A stretch of 64,000 bases of DNA from Hygrophila difformis (lineage: Eukaryota > Streptophyta > Magnoliopsida > Lamiales > Acanthaceae), in assembly GCA_030278955.1 (NCBI GenBank), contig JAOANR010000003.1, forward strand, positions 23,823,227 through 23,887,226. Direction: 5' to 3'. The notes beneath the pieces are model-generated. The model searched no databases. It was not told the DNA's origin and saw only the letters and a program-made list of their open reading frames with translations. Every line of letters starts with the position of its first letter. The first letter of the stretch is position 1. Shown piece after piece: positions 1 to 11,470 of the stretch. Both the position numbers and the translations under genes were made by a program.

Positions 1-3000
1 AAGATAACTTTATTAAGAATGGTCAGGTCTGTTTTGATGTGGATGAACTGGGATGGTGTAGGCTGGCGGAGGAAGATAAAGCCTGGTTGGAAAGAGAGGT
101 TTCGGAGGAAGAAATTCGGAGCGCGGTATGGAATTGCGATGGAAATCGGGCGCCGGGACCGGATGGCTTCAATTTTAGTTTTTTCAAACGTTACTGGGAA
201 ATGGTCAAGGCGGATGTGCTCGAGGTCTTCAGGAGATTCCAGGATGATGGTAAATTACCTCGAGATGCCGGGAAGTCATTTATAGCACTTATACCTAAGG
301 TGGACTGTCTGGAGGATTTTAGAGACTATCGTCCGATATCATTGGTCGGTAGTATTTATAAAATGATAACAAAGGTGATGGCGGGCAGACTCCAAGAAGT
401 TTTACCAAGGCTAGTCGGTCAAACACAAATGGCGTTCATAAAGGGTCGACAAATTTTAGATGGGGTACTTGTGGCCTCAGAAGTGATACAAGCGACTCGA
501 TCTTCAGGCAGACGTGGTTTTGTGATAAAGTTAGATATCGCGAAAGCATATGATAATGTGGAATGGGAAGTCTTGATTAATATTTTGAAGAGCACGGGAT
601 TTGGTGCTAAGTGGATCGAATGGATTAAGGAATGCATCTCTTCAGCGTCGGCGGCTGTTCTTGTCAATGGATCCCCAACGAAATTTTTTAATTTGCAAAA
701 AGGATTGCGGCAAGGAGATCCAATCTCTCCGTATTTGTTCGTTTTGGTGGCAGAAATTTTAAATAAATTAATGGAGAATGCGGTTGACAGGGGGCTGTTC
801 CGAGGCTTGGCAGTAGGAGGGGGTGGTCCGGTCATCTCACATTTGCAATACGCGGATGATACAATTATCTTCTGTGAAGGCGAGTTGAATCAGATAATAT
901 TGATCAAGAGAATGTTGCACTGTCTGGCACTTGCTACGGGATTAAGAATAAATTTTGGGAAGAGTAATGTGTATGGGATAAATTGTCCGGAGGAGGGGAT
1001 CAGGGAGGCATCTTCATTCCTGGGATGTAGCATTGGATCGTGGCCTATGACGTATCTTGGAATACCAGTTGGCGGCATGATGCACACCTCGTCTATATGG
1101 CAGCCTGTTCTGGATCGAATCGACAAGCGATTAGCTGGATGGAAAGGAAGAGTCCTATCACAGGCTGGACGATTATGTTTAATAAGGTCAGTATTGAATA
1201 GTCTACCAGTCTTCTTCCTTTCGATTTTTAAAATTCCGAGAGGAGTAGCCGACAGGCTCGAATTATTAAAAAGGAGATTTTTTTGGAATGATGATGTGGG
1301 GGTGAGAAAATTACATACTATTAATTGGGCAGAGATATGTCGACGCAGGGAGGATGGTGGTTTGGGCATTCGGGATACTCAGAATTTTAATTCGGCTCTT
1401 CTATTAAAATGGAAATGGCGTTTTGGAGTTGAAAATTCTCTATGGAAACAAGTAATAGATGCAAAATACTATGGGAAGTTAACACCATTGGTGCCGGAAG
1501 CCAGATCAGGTAGGACTCTTTGGGGGAGGATATGCAGCTCCTGGAACAATCTGGGAGCAGAGGGTGTGGGGAGAGGCTTTGTTATAAGGGTTGGGAATGG
1601 TGAAAGGACTAGATTTTGGGAGGATATTTGGGTGCCGGAGGGGATGACATTGAGGTGTTTGTTTCCTAGAATTCATGCCCTGGCAATCAATAAAGAGGGG
1701 AGAATTGCTGAGTGTGGGAGATGGGTGGGATTTGAGTGGGAGTGGAGCATAGAATTGCGACGACCTTTATTTGATTGGGAAGAGGAGATTTGGTTGAATT
1801 TGTTGATGGTTTTGGATAAGGTGCGGATGAACCGATATTTAGAAGATAGGGTGATTTGGACAAAGGAAAGTAAGGGGAACTTTTCAACAAGCTCATGTTG
1901 GAAACGGACTGGTGGAGGGATTGATGATGGAAATCAGGTGTTTTGGAAAGGGGTTTGGAAAATCAAAGTGCCAATGAAAGTTAAATTGCTAGTATGGAAA
2001 ATAATAAACAACGCAGTGCCGGTTCGGGAACTCTTAGCTAAGCGGGGATGTACTCAGGTGAATAACATCTTTTGCCCTCTTTGTAATAAAGAGATAGAAT
2101 CAGTGCATCATCTTTTCTGCACATGTGAAGTTGTAAGCTCGGTATGGTATCAAGGTGTTAAGTGGTTTGGGCTTGAATGGTAAATTCCGGGAAGAGTGGT
2201 AGAATTACTGGCTTGGTGGAAGGACGCTACTCCTGGACGTGGTGACAGGGAACTGTGGAGGATGACAGGATGGGCAATCATTTGGATAGTATGGAAGCAT
2301 AGGAACGATGTAATTTTTAAAGGAAAGCAGGTTTGTCGACAGGAAATGATGGAAGAGGTTAGATGGAGAAGTTGCTTGTGGTGGAAAGCTGGAGTTAATG
2401 TGAATGGATTATTGATGGGAAATATGCAGACAAGCTTTCCTGAAGGGCATACACGGCCATGGGGAGGAAGACAGGGAATTACTCGAAAAGGATTGGTGTG
2501 GGAACGTCCATTGAAAGGGTGGTGGAAGATCAACACGGACGGCTCTTCGCTTGGTAATCCTGGCCCGGCGGGAGTTGGAGGGGTAATTAGAAATGAGGAG
2601 GGCGAGGTTATATTTATATTATCAGATAATATTGGATTTAAGGACTCATCTGAAGCAGAAATAACGGCTATTTGCCGGGTTTGTCAGGCATTGGTTCGCG
2701 ATCATGGATTCCCTCTTCCAAAATTAATATTTGAATGTGATTCCTTTAATGTAGTGAGTTGGATCCAAGCTCCGGAGAAGGTACCATGGCGATTTTGGAA
2801 CCTAATTGGCCCGATTGTGGATATTTTAAAATTCTCAGGGGTGGTTCGCTTCCAACATATTCTTAGAGAACGTAATGCGGAGGCGGATCATTGGGCACGA
2901 CTTGGGGCTAAGGGAGAAAGCAAGGTTGAGGAGTGGTTCTAGGTGACACAGTGCAGTAGTTGTGTGGTGGGTGGTATAGGGGAGTAAGGCTTGTGTGATG

Positions 3001-4081
3001 AAAGTGCGAAGTGAGATGAAAATGTAGAACCTGGTCACAGCACAAGATCAATGGGGAGAATGCAAATTCTTGTCTGCTACCTATCTGGATAATAGCAGGG
3101 TTTGCATAGCGGTGCGCTGGGTGGAGCATGACTTAAAGCTGGTGCTGATCTGTTGCTGACAAGAAATTGTTGTCATGCTTTATTTATATTGGAAGAAATA
3201 CACATGATTACAATAAGTGGTTCTCTGAGGTTTCCATGTGGAGATGTTCCTGGGGTTGGTTTCTGAGGCGTATAACCTGAATTGGCGGAAATTGTTCTCT
3301 TTTTTGTTTTCTTTTTGCTTTCTTATGTTTCAGGTGCGAATCCATAATTCAAGGAGAGGAACTAATGTTCAACTTAAGGAGTTCCAGCGAGGTAAATGGA
3401 AGCAATGATCATATAATCATATGGAGTGGACATGGCAAGACACATCGAGGTTCCTGAGTACCACATGATAATGGCAGTTCCCATGGATAATCATGCTAGC
3501 TGACATAATAAAATTGAGGAGACCTGAGCCTAAATGCATTGGATCTGTGATCACAAGGTATCATTCTTTGAAACTCTAGTTTTGCTTCAATATTCATGTT
3601 GAACCTGCGATTATTTAGTCCGGTGTGTCGAATGTGATAAGGGCGTATATTTTTTCCATTGGCCGATATTTCCCTCATCCATTCCCTCTTCCCAGGTTCC
3701 TGCAATGTCCAATCTTGGTTCCATTCTTTTTCTCATTTTCTTGACTCTTTGACAGCTTCCCAAAATTGTCTATGAATTTTCACATGATAGCCCGCCTAAC
3801 GTTGCAACTAGGTAGTGGGATTTTGTCTGTTGAAGGGTGCGCCAAAAGGTGAAGAGGAGTTTTTGAGCAGTAGGGTGACCCCCTTATGTTGTTTAGAGTC
3901 TGTAGCTGGTATAAAATTGCATTAATTGATACTTCGCTTTGTAGAGGATGCGGCATAAGAGTTTGAACATGGGAGCGCTGCTGGGTGTTCTTACTAAATA
4001 TACACTCATATATCAAAAAAAAAAGAAAAAAAAGAAAAAAAAATTTAAAAAAAAAAAGAGAAAAAAAAAAGAATAGAAAAG
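1..4081 (+). mobile_element. LINE-A, L1-type non-LTR retrotransposon, 5' part outside window
   Basis: The open frame runs in from the left edge, so the 5' part (ORF1, endonuclease) is outside the window. Visible order is reverse transcriptase, zinc-binding reverse-transcriptase region, RNase H, about 1.07 kb of non-coding 3' sequence (2943-4014), then an A-rich tail (4015-4081) that runs into an N gap. This order and the A tail are those of plant L1 elements with RNase H. The 3' target duplication is lost in the gap. I see no gene in 2943-4014; it is read here as LINE 3' UTR, though its far part could be host DNA. Confidence 0.85.
3..2942 (+). pseudogene. LINE-A ORF2: reverse transcriptase plus RNase H, one in-frame stop
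   Basis: The frame is open from position 3 to a TAA at 2181-2183, and the same frame continues to TAG at 2940-2942. Reverse-transcriptase landmarks in order are GNRAPGPDGF, FIKGRQILDG, LDIAKAYDNVEW, LRQGDPISPYLF and the catalytic YADD at about 850. A zf-RVT region follows, with CPLCNKEIESVHHLF just before the stop. After the stop comes an RNase H domain with NTDGSSLGNPGPAG, SSEAEI and ECDSF, supplying the acidic catalytic residues, then RERNAEADHWAR. The enzyme would copy LINE RNA at a nicked target site. The lone stop is the only break seen in about 980 codons, so the copy is young or the stop is a sequencing error. It separates RNase H from the polymerase, so the full protein is not made unless the stop is read through. 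Confidence 0.88.
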
Positions 4082-4581
4082 NNNNNNNNNNNNNNNNNNN
4101 NNNNNNNNNNNNNNNNNNNNNNNNNNNNNNNNNNNNNNNNNNNNNNNNNNNNNNNNNNNNNNNNNNNNNNNNNNNNNNNNNNNNNNNNNNNNNNNNNNNN
4201 NNNNNNNNNNNNNNNNNNNNNNNNNNNNNNNNNNNNNNNNNNNNNNNNNNNNNNNNNNNNNNNNNNNNNNNNNNNNNNNNNNNNNNNNNNNNNNNNNNNN
4301 NNNNNNNNNNNNNNNNNNNNNNNNNNNNNNNNNNNNNNNNNNNNNNNNNNNNNNNNNNNNNNNNNNNNNNNNNNNNNNNNNNNNNNNNNNNNNNNNNNNN
4401 NNNNNNNNNNNNNNNNNNNNNNNNNNNNNNNNNNNNNNNNNNNNNNNNNNNNNNNNNNNNNNNNNNNNNNNNNNNNNNNNNNNNNNNNNNNNNNNNNNNN
4501 NNNNNNNNNNNNNNNNNNNNNNNNNNNNNNNNNNNNNNNNNNNNNNNNNNNNNNNNNNNNNNNNNNNNNNNNNNNNNNNNN
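4082..4581. other. Assembly gap, 500 N
   Basis: Exactly 500 unknown bases between the A tail of LINE-A and the gag region of a copia element. The round number suggests a placeholder, so the true distance is unknown. The missing copia 5' LTR, primer binding site and gag start are expected here. Open frames that run through the gap are artefacts. Confidence 0.97.
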
Positions 4582-7500
4582 GCTGATGAGGCAATCGAAA
4601 CACGCTGGGAACAACCTACTAGGCTGGTGACTCCAACTAATGCAGACGATCCACCAACAACTAGGCCTGCTACAAGAGCTGAATTAACTGCTGCTGAAAG
4701 GCTAGCTAAGCAAGGTAACTTTTCAGCTTTAAATGCTCTATTTGCTGCTATGGATTCTACTCAGTATAGAATGATTTCGAACTATACTACTGCTTATGAT
4801 GCATGGAGAGCTTTAGAAATAGCGCATGAAGGTTCTGCTGATGTGAGAGCTACTAGACTACAACGTATTGAAACACTTTTTGATAGCTTGCGTATGAGTG
4901 ATGATGAATCTATATCTGCTTATTATAGTAGATTTAAGGATGTTGTTAGTCAGGCGTACTCTCTTGGTGCTCAGTGGGATGAGAGAAAGCAAGTTAGGAA
5001 ATTGCTTAGAACGGTTTCTAAGAAATTCTTTCCTAAAGTTGCTGCTTTGGAAGAGTTAGATAAAGTTAACACCATTTCTCTAGAAGGCTTGTATGGAATT
5101 CTTCAATCTTACGAGTTGAATTACATAGAGAATGATACTACTAAGAACATTGCTCTTAATGTTGAAAATAAGGAAGATAACTTGGATGAAGATGAAGTTT
5201 CTTTTATCTCGAAAAGTGTATCTAAGATGCTGCAGGAAAGGAGAGCAAAACAGTTTCAGAATAAGAAGAATCAGAATCGTAATCAGTCTGGAAAGCCAAC
5301 AACCGATAAACATCCGTCTGGTAATCGTAGACAGAATGATAAAGGCAAGTATGACAAGAAGCAAAGAAAGTCCAGGGATATTAAGAAACCAGATGCTTTT
5401 TCTGATTTACAGTGTTATGAATGCAATGGAACTGGTCATATCAGAATTGAGTGCCCTACCGCTAAGAGAAGAGAAGGTAAAGCACTACAAGTTTCTTTGA
5501 CAGATGATGAGGATGAAAGTCCGACAGAAGAACAACACAGTGATTCAGAAGTTGTTGCTTTCACTTTGCAAGAGACATCCAAATCAGTTCAAAAAGGTAC
5601 TTTTGCTGAATCTTCACAAGGAAATAATACTCTCACAGATGATTCAGATAGTGAAGAAGATGAGGATTTCGACAAACTTTATGAAGCTTATGAATTTCTG
5701 AAAGAAGAATTTTCAGTTGCTGTAAAGGAGAATAAGAAGTTGTTACAACAACTTGCTGACACCGGAATTCTTTTGGATAAAACTTCTGAGCAGAAGAAGA
5801 TACTCAAAGGTGAACTTGAGACTTTGAGAAAGTCATATGATGGATTACTTCTTGAAAAAGAGAAAGTTCTTAAGGATCTTGAGTTACTGAAAGGAGAATT
5901 GGATGCAGTAAAGGTTGAATCTAAACAGCTTCAAGACAAGAATCATGAATTTCAGAGACTCTTTAAAGGAAAAGGGAAGCTTGATGATGTTCTTATGCAG
6001 GGAAAACAACCGAAAGACTTCACTGGTATTGGTTTTTCAGGGAAAAAGTCAGATAATCAGAGGAAGTTTGTAAGTGGTGGTTTTCTTCAACAAACTGCAA
6101 AGGTTAATGCACAGGTTTCAGAAACAGAATCTAAGAAGAGAGATTGTGCGTACTGCAGACTACCTGGTCATGATGCTGATACTTGTTTAAAAATTGTCAG
6201 AGACTTAATGCGTGGTAATGCTGTTGTCTGGCCATCAGATGGATTACAGAAGAAAATTCAGTTACAGAAAGTTTGGGTTAGAAAGCGAATTCAGTCGAAA
6301 TGTCTTGTAGTTCTTTCACTTCGACAAGGGATGCATAGTGAAAAATGGTACTTCGATTCAGGATGTTCTCGACATATGACAGGTCAAAAGGAGCTTTTGA
6401 TAAACTTTGAAGATAGTGATTGTGGAGATGTTGTCTTTGGTGATGGGATTAGAAGTCGAATCTCTGGTTTTGGAAGAGTTAAAGATGAGAGTTTATCACA
6501 GTTATCTTCAGTTTATTTTGTTGAAGGTTTGACAACGAATCTCATCTCAATAAGTCAACTATGTGATGATGATAATCGTGTGGAGTTTACAAAGAATTTT
6601 TGTAGGGTTTTCAATGAAGCAAATGCATGTGTGATGATCGGAAATAGATCTAAGAACAATTGTTATGTTCTGAAGAAGGAAGTTCAGCATGCTTTGTTAT
6701 CTAAAAATGATTTGACAACTCTTTGGCATCAAAGACTTGGTCACATAAATTTCAGAAATCTGCAGAAGATCAGTTGTTCAGGTGTTGTTAGAGGTATTCC
6801 CCGACTACCAAGAAATATTGAAATGATTTGTGGTGGTTGTTCTAAGGGAAAACAGACCAAGGCACAGCATAAGAAGGTTGATGAGCTACTTACTTCACGT
6901 TGTTTGGAACTTCTTCATATGGATCTTATGGGTCCATCTGAAATTGAAAGCTTAACAGGAAGAAAGTATATCTTTGTGTGTGTGGATGATTTCTCACGTT
7001 ACACTTGGGTAGAGTTCTTGAGATCGAAGGATGAAACCTTTGATGCTTTTGAGAAGTTGTGTTTGAGACTGATGACAGAGAAACAACAGAAAATTATTAG
7101 AATTCGAACCGATCATGGAAGAGAGTTTGAGAATTCAAGGTTTGAAGATTTTTGCAAAGTGCATGGGATTGGTCATGAGTTTTCGGCTCCCAAAACACCA
7201 CAACAGAATGGTGTAGCAGAAAGGAAAAATAGGACTTTGCAAGAAATGGCTAGATCAATGTTGCATGCATCTACGTTGTCTAAGGGTTTTTGGGCTGAAG
7301 CAATGAATACTGCATGTCACATTGTTAACAGGGTGTATCTACGACCACAGACCAACTTCACTTCTTATCAAATTTGGAATGAAAGGAGTCCGAGTGTTAA
7401 ATACTTTCATATCTTTGGATGCAAGTGTCATGTTCTAAAGGATAGAACACCATTGAAGAAATTTGATTCAAAATCAGAAGAAGGATGGTTCCTTGGCTAT

Positions 7501-9447
7501 TCTTCAAACTCTAGAGCTTTTAGAGTATATTTGAAAGATTCGAAGAAGGTCATTGAGTCTATCAATGTTGTTTTTGAAGATGTTGGACCACTTGAGAAAG
7601 ATAAGGATAATGATGATGACTTGGTTGTGAAACATCAGGTCAATCAACAAGAAAGAAATGTTGTTGAGGATGATCAAGATATAAACAGTGATATTGATAA
7701 AGATGTTGAAGTCAGTAATACTGAGGTTGGTGAAACATCGAATCAACAACCAACTCAGGCTGAAGTAGAAAGGAGACGAGGTCCCAAACCTGGACCGAGG
7801 ACTCTTAAACATCATTCATCACAGGATATCATTGGTGATCCAACTGCGCAGAGGCAAACCCGAAATAAGCAAATTGATTTCAGAGATCTTGCTGGATTTA
7901 ATTGCTTTATATCAAAGATTGAACCGAAAGATGTAAAGGAGGCTTTGCAAGATGAATACTGGGTTGCTGCAATGCAGGATGAACTACTACAGTTTGAACG
8001 GAATGAAGTTTGGGAATTGGTTGAACAACCGGCTGACATCAACGTGATTGGTACTAAATGGGTTTATAGGAATAAATCTGATGAGAAAGGGAACATTGTT
8101 CGTAACAAGGCTAGATTGGTTGCACAAGGTTTTACTCAAATTGAGGGTCTTGATTATGATGAAACTTTCGCACCGGTTGCTAGAATGGAAGCCGTAAGAA
8201 TGATGTTGGCAATAGCTTGCTCTTTGAATTTCAAGCTTTTTCAAATGGATATCAAAACAGCATTTTTGAATGGTAGAATCAAAGAAGAAATTTATGTTGC
8301 ACAGCCAAAAGGATTTGAAGATCCAAAGTATCCTCAATATGTGTATAGAGTAAAAAGGGCTCTGTATGGTTTGAAACAGGCACCACGAGCGTGGTATGAA
8401 CGACTGGCGAACTACTTGTTGGAAAATGAGTATATCAGAGGTTCAGTTGACAAAACGTTGTTTGTGAAACACAGAAATCACGATATTCTGGTAGCCCAAA
8501 TTTATGTTGATGATATCATTTTCGGATCAACTTCAGAGAAGTTAAAGACAGAATTTGTGGAAGCTATGAATTCTGAGTTTGAAATGAGTATGCTTGGAGA
8601 ATTGCATTACTTCTTAGGACTTCAAGTACATCAAAAGGAAGATGGAATCTTTTTATGTCAAGAAAAATATGCTAGAAATATGATAAAGAAGTTTGAGATG
8701 GAGGATTGTAAGGTGATTCGTACACCTATGGCACAACAGGCTAAACTCTCAAAGGAAGATATTGGAGCTAATGTTGATCAAAAATTATATAGAAGCATGA
8801 TTGGAAGTTTGCTTTACTTGACCGCTTCAAGGCCGGATATCTCCTTTAGTGTAGGAGTTTGTGCTCGTTTTCAATGTGATCCTAAGGAAACTCATTTGAA
8901 GGCAGTTAAAAGAATCATTCGATATGTGAAAGGCACGGTTGGATTGGGTGTTTGGTATTCAAAAAGATCAACACTTGACCTAATTGGTTTCACTGATTCT
9001 GATTGGGCTGGCTGCTGTGATGACCGCCGATCAACAACGGGAGGATGTTGCTACTTAGGAAATAATTTGGTGAGTTGGTACTCACGAAAACAGAATATTG
9101 TTGCTTTATCCACGGCAGAGGCTGAGTATGTTGCTGCAACTTGTTGTTGCACACAATTATTATGGATGAGACAAATGCTAGAAGATTATGGCATATTCAA
9201 GAAGGGATTCAAGGTTCTCTGTGATAACACTAGTGCTATATGCATTTCAAAGAATCCTGTTTATCATAGTCGAAGTAAACATATCGATATTCGATATCAC
9301 TTCATAAGAGATTTAGTGGAGGATGAAGTTTGTGACATTGAACATGTTGAGTCGTCAAAACAACTGGCAGACATCCTAACTAAATCATTGGAGGCAGATA
9401 AATTTGAAGGGCTCAGACGTGAGTTGGGCCTTTGCATTCAAAACTAA
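4582..9447 (+). CDS. Copia Gag-Pol polyprotein (partial, 5' end in gap)
   Basis: About 1,620 residues are visible in one frame without a stop. Order: a Gag region (starting ADEAIETRWEQP); a CCHC knuckle CYECNGTGHIRIEC near 5416; an acidic stretch and a long Lys/Glu/Leu coiled coil (about 5640-5960); a second knuckle CAYCRLPGHDADTC near 6145; aspartic protease motif WYFDSGCSRHMTG near 6348; the pre-integrase HRLGH-type zinc motif LWHQRLGHINF near 6721; the integrase core with HMDLMGP, RTDHGREF and PQQNGVAERKNR; reverse transcriptase with KWVYRNK, QMDIKTAFLNG and YVDDIIFGS (about 8505); and RNase H with GFTDSDWAGC and LSTAEAEYVA. The integrase-before-RT order makes this Ty1-copia. Two zinc knuckles plus a coiled coil fit SIRE/Maximus. 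Pol ends with TAA at 9445-9447. The true start is in the N gap. Confidence 0.93.
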   Translation, partial: ADEAIETRWEQPTRLVTPTNADDPPTTRPATRAELTAAERLAKQGNFSALNALFAAMDSTQYRMISNYTTAYDAWRALEIAHEGSADVRATRLQRIETLFDSLRMSDDESISAYYSRFKDVVSQAYSLGAQWDERKQVRKLLRTVSKKFFPKVAALEELDKVNTISLEGLYGILQSYELNYIENDTTKNIALNVENKEDNLDEDEVSFISKSVSKMLQERRAKQFQNKKNQNRNQSGKPTTDKHPSGNRRQNDKGKYDKKQRKSRDIKKPDAFSDLQCYECNGTGHIRIECPTAKRREGKALQVSLTDDEDESPTEEQHSDSEVVAFTLQETSKSVQKGTFAESSQGNNTLTDDSDSEEDEDFDKLYEAYEFLKEEFSVAVKENKKLLQQLADTGILLDKTSEQKKILKGELETLRKSYDGLLLEKEKVLKDLELLKGELDAVKVESKQLQDKNHEFQRLFKGKGKLDDVLMQGKQPKDFTGIGFSGKKSDNQRKFVSGGFLQQTAKVNAQVSETESKKRDCAYCRLPGHDADTCLKIVRDLMRGNAVVWPSDGLQKKIQLQKVWVRKRIQSKCLVVLSLRQGMHSEKWYFDSGCSRHMTGQKELLINFEDSDCGDVVFGDGIRSRISGFGRVKDESLSQLSSVYFVEGLTTNLISISQLCDDDNRVEFTKNFCRVFNEANACVMIGNRSKNNCYVLKKEVQHALLSKNDLTTLWHQRLGHINFRNLQKISCSGVVRGIPRLPRNIEMICGGCSKGKQTKAQHKKVDELLTSRCLELLHMDLMGPSEIESLTGRKYIFVCVDDFSRYTWVEFLRSKDETFDAFEKLCLRLMTEKQQKIIRIRTDHGREFENSRFEDFCKVHGIGHEFSAPKTPQQNGVAERKNRTLQEMARSMLHASTLSKGFWAEAMNTACHIVNRVYLRPQTNFTSYQIWNERSPSVKYFHIFGCKCHVLKDRTPLKKFDSKSEEGWFLGYSSNSRAFRVYLKDSKKVIESINVVFEDVGPLEKDKDNDDDLVVKHQVNQQERNVVEDDQDINSDIDKDVEVSNTEVGETSNQQPTQAEVERRRGPKPGPRTLKHHSSQDIIGDPTAQRQTRNKQIDFRDLAGFNCFISKIEPKDVKEALQDEYWVAAMQDELLQFERNEVWELVEQPADINVIGTKWVYRNKSDEKGNIVRNKARLVAQGFTQIEGLDYDETFAPVARMEAVRMMLAIACSLNFKLFQMDIKTAFLNGRIKEEIYVAQPKGFEDPKYPQYVYRVKRALYGLKQAPRAWYERLANYLLENEYIRGSVDKTLFVKHRNHDILVAQIYVDDIIFGSTSEKLKTEFVEAMNSEFEMSMLGELHYFLGLQVHQKEDGIFLCQEKYARNMIKKFEMEDCKVIRTPMAQQAKLSKEDIGANVDQKLYRSMIGSLLYLTASRPDISFSVGVCARFQCDPKETHLKAVKRIIRYVKGTVGLGVWYSKRSTLDLIGFTDSDWAGCCDDRRSTTGGCCYLGNNLVSWYSRKQNIVALSTAEAEYVAATCCCTQLLWMRQMLEDYGIFKKGFKVLCDNTSAICISKNPVYHSRSKHIDIRYHFIRDLVEDEVCDIEHVESSKQLADILTKSLEADKFEGLRRELGLCIQN

Positions 9448-9756
9448 GAAGATCTTAAATCACATGGGCCGGTGATTAAAACAGTTTTGGCCCAAGGAAG
9501 GAAGGAAGGAAGAAAGAGGAAGAGTTTCGGATTTCAAATTGATTTTGGATAGAATTTTATAACTGATGGGACAGTTATAGACTGCACGTCGTCATGATTG
9601 CAGAGAAACCGCAGAGACGTTCGCAGACCACGACTCTTTATTGTTACTCTCTTTAAGGGATTTTTCGCAATGATAAAAGAAAGCATTCAGAAAGGGTTTG
9701 AAATACTTTCTTCTTCACTCTTAAAAGTTCATATCTCTGAAAAGTTTGAGGCGAAA

Positions 9757-11187
9757 ATGGCAGATCAAGATGCTGGTAGAGGAGGAGTTGAGGAGGAAGC
9801 CATACCAATACAGGCTGTTGAACCACTGTTGCCACTACCTGCTCCCATCGCTGTTCATGAAAATGTTGGAGAAAACATTGATCCAGTACCCGATGGTGAC
9901 AATGTTGGTGAACAACAAACTCAGGAGCAAGGAACTCAAGGTGATACGGAATATGAAGGAAATGCTACGGATATCATGAGGGATGAAGATTTACCACAGG
10001 AGAATGTTGGTGATACTAACAACACACAGATGGAGGTTACTCCTGAGAACACTGAAACGAATCCTGAAGGAGGGAACACTGATGCTGCTGTTGGCGAGTC
10101 GTCCAAACAACCTAGTAAGAAGAAGAGGACTAAGAGGAGTTCACAAGGCTCGGGCACACCTCGTCCGAAGCGATCTAAGACCAAACCTGCTGAGTTATTG
10201 GCTGAAGATGCTTACAGTCCGACTTACTATACTAAGGAGATGAAGCGTTATGGAACTCGTGAGCTTAATCAGAGAAAGATCAAACCGGAGGAGGTATTCT
10301 TTCACCCTCTTTACAATGAACTTGGATTTAAGGAGTATTTGGAATCTAAACATTTGATGCATTGGGCTTCTAAGCTGAAAAAGTATGCGCCTAACTTGGT
10401 TTATGAGTTTTATGCAAATCTTCATGAGGATGTGATGAATCCTGCTAGTCAATGGTTTGGAAAGGTGTTTATTCGTGGGAAGTTTATTCAATTGACACCT
10501 ACTGTGATCAATGAGGTGTTGAAGGTCCCTGCTAACGACGATGATACTAATCCTTTCAACTACTTGAATGAGGAAACTATCACGATTGCACAGGCAATTT
10601 CTGGAGAGAAGTGCGTTTCATTTGGAAGGAATCAACTCAGTCCACATGAACTTACACTGAAGTTCACTTGTTTGTTTCGATTCTGTTCATCCAATGTGTT
10701 TCCCACTAAGAATGCTTCTCAACTGAGTTCGGCTATGGGTAAACTCTTGTTCTCTATTGATAAATATTTTGAGATTCTTAACTTTGGATGGATTGTGCTT
10801 GACAAGATGATAGGTTACACACCGGAGAAGATTAAGAGAGGTGCTGTCTTACCTTATCCCGCTTTGATCACTGCACTTCTTGAGAAACAGGGTATTCATT
10901 CGAAGCAAGGTGAACCAATTGAGCTTATTAAGCCTCATGCCCCTGCTAGTAATCTGATTGACATGTACAATGATTTCAAGAAGGGACCACCCCTATCTGG
11001 TGAACAATTGGTTGTCCATTTGCGCGGCTTACTACGTGGCTTGAATGACAGAGTGTCTGTTGTTGTTGACAATGCCATTGCCATTCGTCGTGTTCACACT
11101 CAGATTCTAGGTCTTTTGCCGAGAAATTTCCATCCAGCTGCTGCTGTTCCTGATGAACAGGTTGACACTGATGATGATGATGCCTGA
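9757..11187 (+). CDS. Extra ORF downstream of copia pol (SIRE third ORF)
   Basis: A 476-residue frame lies between pol and the 3' LTR. I chose the ATG at 9757 (MADQDAGRGG) because its context has A at -3 and G at +4. An in-frame ATG at 9670 would add 29 residues, and the frame is open back to 9598. The N-terminal third is acidic and low in complexity. A basic patch SKKKRTKRSS at about 10110-10140 could act in nuclear targeting. The C-terminal two thirds contain YEFYANLHEDVM and VFIRGKFIQLTPTVINEVL. This pattern resembles the domain catalogued as a putative plant transposon protein, found in extra ORFs of plant retroelements. SIRE relatives often carry an ORF here that has been called env-like. 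I see no signal peptide or membrane segment supporting an envelope role. Function is unknown. Confidence 0.75.
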   Translation: MADQDAGRGGVEEEAIPIQAVEPLLPLPAPIAVHENVGENIDPVPDGDNVGEQQTQEQGTQGDTEYEGNATDIMRDEDLPQENVGDTNNTQMEVTPENTETNPEGGNTDAAVGESSKQPSKKKRTKRSSQGSGTPRPKRSKTKPAELLAEDAYSPTYYTKEMKRYGTRELNQRKIKPEEVFFHPLYNELGFKEYLESKHLMHWASKLKKYAPNLVYEFYANLHEDVMNPASQWFGKVFIRGKFIQLTPTVINEVLKVPANDDDTNPFNYLNEETITIAQAISGEKCVSFGRNQLSPHELTLKFTCLFRFCSSNVFPTKNASQLSSAMGKLLFSIDKYFEILNFGWIVLDKMIGYTPEKIKRGAVLPYPALITALLEKQGIHSKQGEPIELIKPHAPASNLIDMYNDFKKGPPLSGEQLVVHLRGLLRGLNDRVSVVVDNAIAIRRVHTQILGLLPRNFHPAAAVPDEQVDTDDDDA

Positions 11188-11456
11188 TTTTTGTGTCGAT
11201 GCACACAAACAGGGGGAGTAAGTTCAGATAAGTTCAGATGATATTTTGTTGGTTCAGGGGGAGTTTTGATGTTATTATGACTGACTGACTACTTTGATGA
11301 TGGTTTTCTGGTCTGTAAACACTTAACTGTGGTTGGTGTTTGGTGATTGACTGCTGGCTGATGACTGCTCTTGTCTATGGTTGATATATTTTGATGATTG
11401 TTATGTGCTTGTTGTTTTCTGACTCTCTGAACTACAGGTTTGTATGCCCTCTACAC

Positions 11457-11469
11457 AAAAAGGGGGAGA
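11457..11469 (+). promoter_or_regulatory. Polypurine tract of the copia element
   Basis: The purine run AAAAAGGGGGAGA lies directly before the TGTTAGGG start of the 3' LTR. It would prime plus-strand DNA synthesis. Its form and position are typical of SIRE/Maximus elements. Confidence 0.85.
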
Positions 11470-11470
11470 T

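Noticed and set aside
3985..4603. ORFs running through the 500-N gap
   Set aside because: They consist mainly of unknown residues and A-tail translation; only the part after 4582 belongs to a real frame.
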